This document shows, piece by piece, positions 1 through 5,795 of a stretch of 6,286 nucleotides of DNA; position 1 is the first letter of the stretch, and each line of letters starts with the position of its first letter. The notes under the pieces are model-generated. The model had not been told where the DNA came from, searched no databases, and saw nothing but the letters and a program-made list of their open reading frames with translations. The position numbers and the translations under genes were made by a program. The DNA comes from Dehalococcoides sp. (GTDB lineage: Bacteria; Chloroflexota; Dehalococcoidia; Dehalococcoidales; RBG-16-60-22): contig DAOUZD010000047.1 of assembly GCA_030665795.1 (NCBI GenBank), forward strand, positions 1 through 6,286. The letters run 5' to 3'.

Positions 1-80
1 ACCAGGTGCTTTGGGAAGAGGAGAAGGCAACTAGCCAAGAGCAGGCCTGGCAGATTATCGAAAGCTTAGAGAGGCACTAA
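1..80 (+). CDS. C-terminal end of an unidentified protein (partial)
   Basis: An open frame enters from the left edge (first full codon at 3) and ends with TAA at 78-80. It gives 25 residues, rich in Glu and Gln with two Trp, ending in IIESLERH. The stop overlaps the rsmH ATG as TAATG, which suggests translational coupling and a shared transcript. The tail looks like a charged helix. I cannot name the family from so few residues; mraZ is the usual gene before rsmH in many bacteria, but nothing here identifies it as MraZ. That this is a real coding end is inferred from the tight junction with rsmH and the open frame. Confidence 0.55.
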   Translation, partial: QVLWEEEKATSQEQAWQIIESLERH

Positions 81-1135
81 TGCGTCCAAGCATGTCAACC
101 TCGAGCCATATCCCGGTTCTGCTCGAAGAAACGATGAAGGCGCTAGCGGTCCAACCCGGGGGGCGCTACATTGATTGCACTCTGGGGGGAGGCGGGCATG
201 CTCTGTCTATTTTAGAGCGTAGTTCTCCTGGTGGGCAATTATTAGGTATTGATGCCGACCTTGAAGCAATAAAAGTCGCTAGGACAAAACTCGAAGCCTA
301 CCAAGGTTCAACCCTTATCATGAATGAAAACTTTGCTAATCTACAGGCTATCTGCATTAAATATGATTTCTTTCCGGTACACGGCATCTTATTTGATCTA
401 GGCCTATCATCTCTTCAGCTTGATGGGAATGGTCGCGGCTTTAGCTTTCAGCGTGATGCGCCTTTAGATATGCGACTTAATCCGAGTCAGGGTATTACTG
501 CTGCCGATATCGTTAACAACTCGTCTGAGGCTGAACTGGCTTACCTGATAAGAACTTATGGTGAGGAAGGTTGTAGCCGCTGGATAGCGCGGTGCATTGT
601 GAGTGAACGCCCGATAAAATCCACGCTTCATTTGGTCCGGACGATAGAACGGGCTGTTGGCCGGAGACGAGGTCGAATCCATCCCGCAACCAAAACCTTT
701 CAGGCGTTAAGGATCGTGGTTAATCAGGAACTCGAAAACCTGGAAGTGGCGCTAAAGCAGGCGACTGATCTCCTTGGTTTCGAAGGTAGGCTGGTAGTTA
801 TTAGTTATCATTCTCTTGAAGATCGCATCGTGAAACGGCTCATGCAGCAAGAGGCAAAGGGCTGCATTTGTCCCCCCGGTACCCCGGTTTGTATCTGTGG
901 ACATAAAGCTCGCTTGAGGTTAATCAATAAGCGGGTGATTATTCCTTCCGAGTCGGAGATTAAACTTAATCCGCGTAGCCGCAGCGCCAGATTGAGAGCG
1001 GCGGAGCGCTTTATTACTCAAGATGATTGCTCTGGAACCGCGGAAATAGAGAGTGTTTTAGCCGAAGCTGAAGCTAGAGCCTGGAAGAGGCCAGCTTTGT
1101 TGAAAAAGCTTGAAATGGTCTTCTTAGCGGCCTAG
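80..1135 (+). CDS. rsmH: 16S rRNA (cytosine1402-N4)-methyltransferase RsmH (MraW) with C-terminal extension
   Basis: RsmH transfers a methyl group from S-adenosylmethionine to N4 of C1402 in the decoding site of 16S rRNA; it acts in the cytoplasm. Family marks visible are HIPVLLEE (10-17), the SAM-binding DCTLGGGGH (32-40) followed by GIDAD (56-60), DLGLSS in the middle, the GRGFSF..D.PLDMR block, SYHSLEDR (242-249), and [14 protein letters not shown] at about 297-310. Between them is a CxCPP...CxCG insert (Cys 262, 264, 271, 273), known from RsmH of several phyla and possibly metal-binding. Typical members of about 310 residues end near the LRxAER motif; this one continues about 41 residues. 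ATG at 80 is chosen because GAGAGG lies 5 nt upstream; Met5 (position 92) has no ribosome site. The gene overlaps the upstream stop and precedes ftsA and ftsZ, as in division clusters. Confidence 0.96.
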   Translation: MRPSMSTSSHIPVLLEETMKALAVQPGGRYIDCTLGGGGHALSILERSSPGGQLLGIDADLEAIKVARTKLEAYQGSTLIMNENFANLQAICIKYDFFPVHGILFDLGLSSLQLDGNGRGFSFQRDAPLDMRLNPSQGITAADIVNNSSEAELAYLIRTYGEEGCSRWIARCIVSERPIKSTLHLVRTIERAVGRRRGRIHPATKTFQALRIVVNQELENLEVALKQATDLLGFEGRLVVISYHSLEDRIVKRLMQQEAKGCICPPGTPVCICGHKARLRLINKRVIIPSESEIKLNPRSRSARLRAAERFITQDDCSGTAEIESVLAEAEARAWKRPALLKKLEMVFLAA

Positions 1136-1145
1136 GTTGGTTCGG
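989..1145 (+). repeat. Tandem duplication, copy A (3' end of rsmH plus stop flank)
   Basis: This 157-bp stretch covers RsmH codons 304 to the stop and 10 nt beyond. It aligns without gaps to 1261-1417 at an offset of exactly 272 bp. By hand count about 114 of 157 positions match (near 72%). Conserved islands include GTTTTAGCCGAA versus ATTTTAGCCGAA, and the flank just after the stop, TTGGTTCGG, which is identical in both copies. Identity beyond the stop codon, in untranslated sequence, argues for DNA duplication rather than chance protein similarity. Confidence 0.85.
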
Positions 1146-1191
1146 AATTAAATAAAGAACTTAAAGGGGCAGAATTTAGAAGGGGACTATA

Positions 1192-1407
1192 ATGAAGGAA
1201 CAAGATATGATGGCTGGTGAGGTTAGATCCACCAAACCGTATACGACTCTCGGTGACTTAAAATTGAGAGTGGCGGAGCACATTATTGCTCAAGCTGATT
1301 GCTATCGGCCCGATGAGATACTGAGTATTTTAGCCGAAACTAAGGTTGGAGCTTGGAGAAGGTCATATTTGCTGGAAAAGCTCAGGTTCATCTTTTCCAT
1401 GTCCTAG
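1192..1407 (+). CDS. Small protein, diverged tandem copy of the RsmH C-terminal tail
   Basis: This encodes 71 residues of unknown function. Residues 22-71 align without gaps to the last 50 residues of RsmH, with 22 identities by hand count. Shared blocks are LRxAE, QxDC, EIxS, LAE, AW and LLxKL. The LRxAE block belongs to the conserved end of the RsmH core, so the likely direction is from rsmH to this gene. The first 21 residues have no match in RsmH. The protein lacks all methyltransferase motifs, so it cannot be an enzyme of that kind; it looks like a short, largely helical soluble protein. ATG at 1192 has AAGGGG 6 nt upstream, and the frame has no interruptions. It sits between rsmH and ftsA, probably in the same transcript. 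The conserved frame and protein-level similarity suggest it is translated, but a decaying remnant is possible. Confidence 0.7.
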   Translation: MKEQDMMAGEVRSTKPYTTLGDLKLRVAEHIIAQADCYRPDEILSILAETKVGAWRRSYLLEKLRFIFSMS

Positions 1408-1417
1408 ATTGGTTCGG
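1261..1417 (+). repeat. Tandem duplication, copy B (in the small gene before ftsA)
   Basis: This is the partner of 989-1145. Substitutions are spread along the copy with no insertion or deletion over 157 bp, so the reading frame and stop position are preserved. Weaker similarity may continue into the spacers: GAACTTA followed by GG and CAGA occurs in both, near 1157-1174 and near 1465-1483. That would mean the original duplicated unit included the downstream spacer and its ribosome site. Confidence 0.82.
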
Positions 1418-1432
1418 TAATTTTAGACTATG

Positions 1433-1456
1433 AAAAAGGAGGTTCTGGAAATGTAA
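1433..1456 (+). promoter_or_regulatory. Strong Shine-Dalgarno followed by ATG-TAA (start-stop element)
   Basis: AAAAAGGAGGT at 1433-1443 is a near-perfect ribosome-binding sequence. Eight bases after its GG comes ATG (1451-1453), directly followed by TAA (1454-1456). Such a site could recruit an initiating ribosome that stops at once, 51 nt before the ftsA start. The ATG-TAA is also the end of an 8-codon frame beginning at 1430, which itself has no ribosome site. It may be a regulatory start-stop or a relic of a lost small gene; function is inferred only. Confidence 0.4.
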
Positions 1457-1495
1457 AAGTTAACAGAACTTATGATGGTCAGAGTCTTCTTAAAT

Positions 1496-1503
1496 GAGGA
1501 GGG
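1496..1503 (+). promoter_or_regulatory. ftsA ribosome-binding site
   Basis: GAGGAGGG lies 4 nt before the ATG at 1508 and fixes the ftsA start. It is the second strong purine-rich site in this spacer, after the one at 1433-1443. Confidence 0.75.
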
Positions 1504-1507
1504 TTAG

Positions 1508-2722
1508 ATGAAAAATCGGACTATAGCTTCGATTGATGTTGGTACTACCAAGGTTTGCACGACTATAGCTGACATAAATGATGGTGGTGTTCCGCGAGTT
1601 GTTGGCGTTGGCGTTAATCCGTCTGTTGGGTTACACAAAGGCTTGGTGATTAATATCAATGAAGCCAGAGAGTCAATTCGTGAGTCAGTGAGGAAAGCGG
1701 AACAGGCTAGCAACTACAAGGTAGACTCAGCCTATGTCGGTGTTACCGGGAGGCATGTCGCTTCGTTGAATAACCGAGGGGTAGTGGCGATTACACGGAA
1801 TGACCGCGTGGTGCGCTCTGATGACTTGAGGCGTGTTCTTGCCTCTGCCCAGAGTATCAAAATTCCTAGTGACAGAAAGCTACTCCATGTTATTCCTCGG
1901 GCTTATGTTGTTGATGGTCAGGCAGGAGTCAAAAACCCAGTAGGAATGCACGGTTTTAGGCTTGATGTAGAGACACACGTCATTACCGCTGCCGTAACTT
2001 CTGTCCAGAATCTGGTTAAGTGTATTCGTAGCATTGGCATAGATATTGAAGACCTTGTCCTCGAACCTTTGGCCAGCAGTGAGGCAATATTGACCGAAGA
2101 CGAGAAGGCAGTCGGTGTTATCTTGGCTGATATCGGTGGTGGCACTACCGATATTGCTGTTTTCAAAGACAGCAGTATTTGGCATACCTCCATCCTACCG
2201 GTAGCTGGTTATCAACTCACCAGAGATGTTTCCATCGGTCTAGGACTGCCATTTGATGTGGCTGAGGAAATGAAGAAGAGGTACGGTAGCGTGATGCCAG
2301 TTTACGAAAGTAAGGCGGAAACCAATACCGCGATCTCTCAAGACGGACACGGTGTCTCCTATCAGGACCTGTGTGACATTATCCGGGCTCGGGTCGAGGA
2401 AATAATGAAGCTTATCCTGCTCGAGCTACCAAGCTCTGAATATGAAACACTGGTTCCGGCTGGTCTGGTGCTTACCGGCGGTAGCTCTAATCTAGCGGGC
2501 ATAGCGACGTTGGGGCGTGAGATACTACAACTCCCGGTGAGGGTAGGCACTCCCACCAATATGGAGGGTATTGCCGATACTCTTTGTGACCCGGCCTATG
2601 CGACTAGTGTTGGCCTGCTGTTATGGGGGGCAAAACAGGAAGGTAACCAGACTTGGCAACCCTGGAAACTGGGTACCGCTCTACGGCGTTTAGCTTTCCG
2701 GATTCAGAATCTGTTCCGCTAG
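1508..2722 (+). CDS. ftsA: Cell division protein FtsA
   Basis: FtsA is an actin-like ATPase that tethers FtsZ filaments to the inner face of the membrane and recruits later division proteins. The 404 residues are of usual length. Visible marks are the N-terminal phosphate-1 motif SIDVGTTKV (about 8-16), the FtsA-specific 1C (SHS2) region around 85-165, phosphate-2 ADIGGGTTD (207-215), and the adenosine motif VLTGGSSNLAG (321-331). The C-terminus, about 388-404 (GTALRRLAFRIQNLFR), is an amphipathic helix with Arg on one face and Leu/Phe on the other, the expected membrane-targeting sequence. ftsZ follows after 46 nt, so the partners are probably co-transcribed. No ftsQ, ftsL or ftsI lies nearby, so its usual downstream partners are absent from this cluster. 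Confidence 0.96.
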   Translation: MKNRTIASIDVGTTKVCTTIADINDGGVPRVVGVGVNPSVGLHKGLVININEARESIRESVRKAEQASNYKVDSAYVGVTGRHVASLNNRGVVAITRNDRVVRSDDLRRVLASAQSIKIPSDRKLLHVIPRAYVVDGQAGVKNPVGMHGFRLDVETHVITAAVTSVQNLVKCIRSIGIDIEDLVLEPLASSEAILTEDEKAVGVILADIGGGTTDIAVFKDSSIWHTSILPVAGYQLTRDVSIGLGLPFDVAEEMKKRYGSVMPVYESKAETNTAISQDGHGVSYQDLCDIIRARVEEIMKLILLELPSSEYETLVPAGLVLTGGSSNLAGIATLGREILQLPVRVGTPTNMEGIADTLCDPAYATSVGLLLWGAKQEGNQTWQPWKLGTALRRLAFRIQNLFR

Positions 2723-2756
2723 GAAATCCAAGAAATTCCCTATCAGTAGTACATAA

Positions 2757-2766
2757 AGGAGGAGGG
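2757..2766 (+). promoter_or_regulatory. ftsZ ribosome-binding site
   Basis: AGGAGGAGGG precedes the ATG at 2769. Its AGGAGG core (2757-2762) has 6-nt spacing. It is among the strongest ribosome sites in the window, in keeping with the high FtsZ levels cells normally need. Confidence 0.75.
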
Positions 2767-2768
2767 AG

Positions 2769-3911
2769 ATGGCAAAAACAAGTTTTGTGGCTAATCCAGC
2801 CAAAATTAAGGTTATTGGCCTCGGTGGTGGTGGCAGCAATGCGATAACCCGCATGGTCAGAGAGGAAATTCAGGGTGTGGAATTCATCGCCATGAATACT
2901 GATGCCCAAGCTCTGGCTATTACCGAAGCCCCGACCCGTATACAGCTTGGTGAGAAATTAACTAGAGGATTGGGCGTAGGCGGTGATTGTACTTTGGGTC
3001 AGCGGGCAGCCGAGGAAAGCCGTGATGAACTTAGAGAGCTTGTTTCCGGAGCTGATATGGTATTTGTCACTGGTGGCATGGGTGGTGGTACTGGCACCGG
3101 GGCGGCACCGGTAATTGCGGAAATAGCCAAGCAAAGTGGTGCCCTCACCATTGCCGTGGTCACCAAACCGTTCAGCTTTGAAGGTGTCCATCGCACTCAG
3201 GTAGCCAATGAAGGTATCACTCGCTTGTTGGGCAAGGTCGATACACTCATTATTATTCCTAACGACCGATTACTAGCCCTCTGTGACCAGAAGACAGGTG
3301 TGGATAGTGCCTTTAAGCTGGCTGATGATGTGCTGAGACACGGCGTTCAGGCAATTGCTGAAGTTATCACTACCCCTGGGCTGATTAATCTTGATTTTGC
3401 CGATGTGAAATCAATTATGAAGGATGCTGGTCCGGCTTGGATGTCTATCGGCACTGGGACAGGTCAGAACCGAGCGATAGATGCTGCCAAGCAAGCCCTA
3501 GCCAGTCCACTACTGGATGTTTCCATTAATGGGTCGAAGGCAGTGCTCTTCAATGTCGTTGGTGGTAGTAGCCTTACCCTATTCGAGGTTAATGAAGCCG
3601 CCGATGTCATCAGGCAAGCGGTAGACCCTGAAGCTAACATCATTTTTGGGGTGGCTCATGATCCTGCTATGGACAATGATGTCAGGATAACCCTAATCGC
3701 CACTGGTTTCATTGCCAAACTGGGACTGACCGGAGCTAGTCAGGAGGATGAACTGACACAACTCCTCAGGGGCATCAAGAGTGAGGATGAACTAGATGTT
3801 CCCTCGTTCTTGCGTCGTCCGCTATTCAGCCATCGGCGCCAGGCAATAACTCCGGCGAGTAAACCGGTTCAACCGCCTTTGATGACCCCGGCTGCGGACT
3901 CCAGAAGTTAA
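2769..3911 (+). CDS. ftsZ: Cell division protein FtsZ
   Basis: FtsZ is the tubulin-like GTPase that polymerises into the division ring on the cytoplasmic side of the membrane. The nucleotide site is shown by GLGGGGSNA (17-25), NTDAQAL (43-49) and the tubulin signature [11 protein letters not shown] (102-112). The T7 loop that completes GTP hydrolysis in the next subunit is NLDFADV (207-213), with Asp209 and Asp212 at the positions numbered in E. coli. The core ends near residue 315. The conserved partner-binding peptide, normally close to the C-terminus, is DVPSFLRR at 343-350. It is followed by a 30-residue tail rich in Pro, Arg and Ser, and the linker before it is short (about 27 residues). 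The 380-residue length is normal. The start follows a strong ribosome site, and the gene directly follows ftsA. Confidence 0.98.
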   Translation: MAKTSFVANPAKIKVIGLGGGGSNAITRMVREEIQGVEFIAMNTDAQALAITEAPTRIQLGEKLTRGLGVGGDCTLGQRAAEESRDELRELVSGADMVFVTGGMGGGTGTGAAPVIAEIAKQSGALTIAVVTKPFSFEGVHRTQVANEGITRLLGKVDTLIIIPNDRLLALCDQKTGVDSAFKLADDVLRHGVQAIAEVITTPGLINLDFADVKSIMKDAGPAWMSIGTGTGQNRAIDAAKQALASPLLDVSINGSKAVLFNVVGGSSLTLFEVNEAADVIRQAVDPEANIIFGVAHDPAMDNDVRITLIATGFIAKLGLTGASQEDELTQLLRGIKSEDELDVPSFLRRPLFSHRRQAITPASKPVQPPLMTPAADSRS

Positions 3912-3940
3912 GATTGCCGGAGGGAACTATCCTTCTGGAG
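3899..3940 (+). repeat. Overlapping inverted repeats at the ftsZ 3' end
   Basis: CTCCAGAAG (3899-3907) is perfectly complementary to CTTCTGGAG (3932-3940), with the ftsZ stop codon in the loop. A second, tighter hairpin pairs CCGGAGGGA (3917-3925) with TCCTTCTGG (3930-3938), with a 4-nt loop and two G-U pairs. The right arms overlap, so the two structures exclude each other. No T-run follows, so a standard intrinsic terminator is not supported. The hairpin could instead protect the ftsZ mRNA 3' end or mark a processing point. Confidence 0.45.
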
Positions 3941-4021
3941 AGTGGTTTACCAGCCGAAGCATCCAGAGGCTAGGAAGATAACTAATGAGGCTGTGGATGG
4001 TGGGATAATTGGTAAGGCTGC

Positions 4022-4222
4022 TTGCGGGGGCATACTAGTGTGGCATCTAATGTAGCTCTAAATGGGCAAAACGGAAAGAATAGGCACAGGAACGGCAACG
4101 GGATAAAGTTTGCCTACTGTCCATACTGTAGCAAGAAGGGACTTTATAAGGTTCCCCGCAGGTATGAGCATTGCCGGTGCTGTGGTTTGCATCGGATACT
4201 TTTGCCGGGACAGGACTTTTAG
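4022..4222 (+). CDS. Small zinc-ribbon protein of unknown function
   Basis: This encodes 66 residues (60 if the alternative start is used). The second half carries CPYC (33-36) and CRCC (51-54) separated by a basic segment with KVPRRYEHC, the pattern of a single rubredoxin-like zinc ribbon with four metal-binding Cys; Cys53 is an extra cysteine. The N-terminal part is polar, rich in Asn, Gly and basic residues, and probably disordered. The start is uncertain: TTG at 4022 has AAGG 4 nt upstream, while GTG at 4040 has only a G-run 9 nt upstream; an in-frame stop at 4013 excludes earlier starts. It lies 110 nt after ftsZ and upstream of the rsmD promoter, so it may be the last gene of the ftsZ transcript. 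The basic surface suggests RNA or DNA contact, but this is inference. Confidence 0.6.
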   Translation: MRGHTSVASNVALNGQNGKNRHRNGNGIKFAYCPYCSKKGLYKVPRRYEHCRCCGLHRILLPGQDF

Positions 4223-4289
4223 GTTCTTGAATTTCTGGAGATAAAGTAGTTTGGTAACCACAATTGAGAGTAACCGCACCAGCCTTTTA

Positions 4290-4318
4290 TTGACAATTCT
4301 ATCCCCAGTGGTTATTCT
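4290..4318 (+). promoter_or_regulatory. Sigma-70-type promoter upstream of rsmD
   Basis: A perfect -35 box TTGACA (4290-4295) and a -10 box TATTCT (4313-4318) are separated by the ideal 17 bp. Transcription would begin near 4325, giving a leader of about 55 nt before rsmD. A 7-bp inverted repeat, TAACCAC (4255-4261) and GTGGTTA (4308-4314), brackets the promoter, with its right arm overlapping the -10 box; it may be coincidence or an operator. A weaker alternative is TATATT (4371-4376) with TAGACT at 4347-4352, which would make the rsmD mRNA almost leaderless. Confidence 0.6.
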
Positions 4319-4380
4319 AGTATTGTTAGACTTATCTTGCCTGGTGTAGACTTTTATCTGGTAAATGTTTTATATTAAGA

Positions 4381-4935
4381 ATGCGAGTTATTACGGGCAG
4401 GGCGAAAGGGCACCGACTTAAAGTACCAAAGGGCACCGTTACTCGTCCGGCGACAGATTTAGTACGAGGAGCGATTTTTTCTATTTTAGAAAACCTTACC
4501 GGCGATTGGGCGCAGGTGCTCGATTTATTTTCGGGCAGTGGCGCTTTAGGTATTGAGGCTTTAAGTCGAGGTGCTGGTTGGGTTGACTTTGTTGAACGCG
4601 AATCACGATGTTGTGCTATAATAAAACAGAATCTGGAAAAGACAGGCTTTGTCGCACAGGCTCATATTTATTGCTGTAGTGTAGCTAAAGCCTTTTCCTT
4701 TCTTAAAAAGGAGTATAGTATTATACTGATGGACCCTCCCTATTCTAATTCGTCTATCGGGAGCTTGGTAACAAAACTGGCAACCTCGAAGCTGGTCGGG
4801 GCAAACTCAATATTAGTAGTGACACATTCCCCGCATCTGTCTTTAGATTCAACTTACGCTGCCCTGAAGCTCATTAAAGAACATCGTCATGGTGATAGTT
4901 GCATTGCCGTATACGGGAAGGAGAGTCAACTTTGA
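4381..4935 (+). CDS. rsmD: 16S rRNA (guanine966-N2)-methyltransferase RsmD
   Basis: RsmD methylates N2 of G966 in 16S rRNA, using S-adenosylmethionine during small-subunit assembly. The 184 residues match the family (about 180-200). Marks are MRVITGRAKGHRL at the N-terminus, RPATDLVRGAIFSIL (22-36), the SAM-binding motif I DLFSGSGALGIEALSRGA (48-65), an acidic E-R-E motif after the next strand, and the catalytic motif IV MDPPY (117-121). ATG at 4381 is the only credible start, as no in-frame start precedes it. The ribosome site is poor, only A-rich sequence, unlike most genes here, so translation may be weak or leaderless. The stop TGA overlaps the TTG start of coaD, a common pairing in bacteria. 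Confidence 0.93.
   Translation: MRVITGRAKGHRLKVPKGTVTRPATDLVRGAIFSILENLTGDWAQVLDLFSGSGALGIEALSRGAGWVDFVERESRCCAIIKQNLEKTGFVAQAHIYCCSVAKAFSFLKKEYSIILMDPPYSNSSIGSLVTKLATSKLVGANSILVVTHSPHLSLDSTYAALKLIKEHRHGDSCIAVYGKESQL
4918..4925 (+). promoter_or_regulatory. coaD ribosome-binding site, fixing a TTG start
   Basis: AAGGAGAG lies within the last rsmD codons; its AGGAG core (4919-4923) is 8 nt before TTG at 4932. This placement, and the fit of the resulting N-terminus to the family, choose TTG over the in-frame ATG at 4899. Confidence 0.75.
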
Positions 4936-5417
4936 CTGTTGCCGTCTACCCGGGCACTTTTGACCCGATAACCAATGGTCATCTTGATGTTGTTACCCGA
5001 GCCGCCAAACTTTTTGATAAGATAATCATTGGCGTCTATGAGAAATCGGATAAGCATCTTGTTTTTACTACTGAGGAAAGAGTAGATTCGGCCAAGCGAG
5101 CGGTAGCCAATCTATCTAATGTTGAGGTAAAAGCTTTCAGTGGACTTGCTGTTGATTTTGCCAAGCAGGAGAAGGCACAGGTTATGATCCGCGGACTGAG
5201 AATGAACGCTGATTTCGAGAAGGAATTTGAAATGGCGTTGATGAACCGGAAGTTATCTCCGGAACTAGACCTGCTTTGCCTGATGGCGAGTCAAGAGTAT
5301 CAGTTCCTTAGTTCCAGCCTGCTCAAGGAAGTTGCCCGTCTGGGTGGTAACATTAATGACCTTGTTCCTGAGCATGTGGCTGAGGCTTTAAGAAAGAAGG
5401 TTCAGGGCGAAATGTAA
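4932..5417 (+). CDS. coaD: Phosphopantetheine adenylyltransferase CoaD
   Basis: CoaD joins ATP and 4'-phosphopantetheine to give dephospho-CoA and pyrophosphate, the penultimate step of coenzyme A synthesis. From TTG at 4932 the protein has 161 residues, matching the roughly 160 of the family. An ATG start at 4899 would add 11 residues (MHCRIREGEST) read through rsmD, which the family lacks. The nucleotidyltransferase motif YPGTFDPITNGH (6-17) carries the Thr9 and His17 expected for phosphate binding and catalysis. MIRGLR (85-90), the EFEMALMNR block (98-106) and SSSLLKEVARLGGN (127-140) are also typical. The start overlaps the rsmD stop (TTGA), indicating coupled translation. The ferredoxin gene follows after 65 nt. 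Confidence 0.95.
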   Translation: MTVAVYPGTFDPITNGHLDVVTRAAKLFDKIIIGVYEKSDKHLVFTTEERVDSAKRAVANLSNVEVKAFSGLAVDFAKQEKAQVMIRGLRMNADFEKEFEMALMNRKLSPELDLLCLMASQEYQFLSSSLLKEVARLGGNINDLVPEHVAEALRKKVQGEM

Positions 5418-5482
5418 GTTTTTCAGAAAATGCAGCGCTTTTATTAAAACTAATTCTTTAAGGAAAAACAGGAGGTAAATTT

Positions 5483-5749
5483 ATGGCGTACAAGATTACA
5501 GAGGAGTGCATTAGCTGTGGAGCTTGTGAACCGGAGTGTCCCAACCAAGCCATCAGTGAAGGGGAGACAATCTATGTCATCGACCCCAATAAATGCACCG
5601 AATGCGTTGGTTCTTTTGAATCTTCCCGGTGCGTTGAGGTTTGCCCGGTGGATTGTTGTGTACCCGACCCAGAGCATAAAGAAAGTCGGGAGCAGCTACT
5701 TGAAAAGTGGAAGGGGCTGCATCCGGGGGAAACCCCAACGGGTATCTAA
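5483..5749 (+). CDS. 2[4Fe-4S] ferredoxin, Alvin (YfhL) type
   Basis: This is a small soluble electron carrier with two [4Fe-4S] clusters. In its 88 residues, one motif is C9-x2-C12-x2-C15-x3-C19-P and the other C38-x2-C41-x8-C50-x3-C54-P. The 8-residue insertion between the second and third Cys of the second motif, the further Cys58 (with Cys59 beside it), and the charged helical tail of about 28 residues place it in the Allochromatium vinosum type, known for very low reduction potentials. The start is firm: AGGAGGT (5470-5476) lies 6 nt before ATG. It follows coaD by 65 nt with no clear promoter, so it may share the rsmD-coaD transcript. From memory, ferredoxins of this type also neighbour coaD in pseudomonads; the electron partner here is unknown. 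Confidence 0.93.
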   Translation: MAYKITEECISCGACEPECPNQAISEGETIYVIDPNKCTECVGSFESSRCVEVCPVDCCVPDPEHKESREQLLEKWKGLHPGETPTGI

Positions 5750-5795
5750 GGGTGACTTAAAATAGAAATTAATCATAACTCAATAACTTGGTTGA

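Noticed and set aside
92..94. Second Met of RsmH as start
   Set aside because: No ribosome site precedes it, whereas ATG at 80 has GAGAGG at 5 nt and a coupled TAATG junction.
1430..1456. Eight-codon frame MKKEVLEM before ftsA
   Set aside because: It has no ribosome site of its own; the strong Shine-Dalgarno lies inside it and points to the ATG-TAA at 1451 instead.
1880..2193. Two antisense open frames inside ftsA
   Set aside because: Both are shadows of a strongly coding + strand and show no recognisable motif or ribosome site.
2701..2711. Short palindrome GATTCAGAATC at the ftsA 3' end
   Set aside because: It is only 5 bp per arm and lies within the codons of the membrane-targeting helix, so chance is the simplest explanation.
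2653..2847. Open frame bridging the ftsA end and ftsZ start in another phase
   Set aside because: It overlaps two certain genes out of frame, and its product shows no family features.
3985..4008. Seven-codon frame MRLWMVG after ftsZ as a leader peptide
   Set aside because: There is only a weak GGAAG upstream, and no regulatory codon run or adjacent attenuator.
4899..4931. Upstream ATG start for coaD, adding 11 residues
   Set aside because: The added residues are not family-like and lie inside rsmD, while TTG at 4932 has a well-spaced AGGAG and gives the usual CoaD length.
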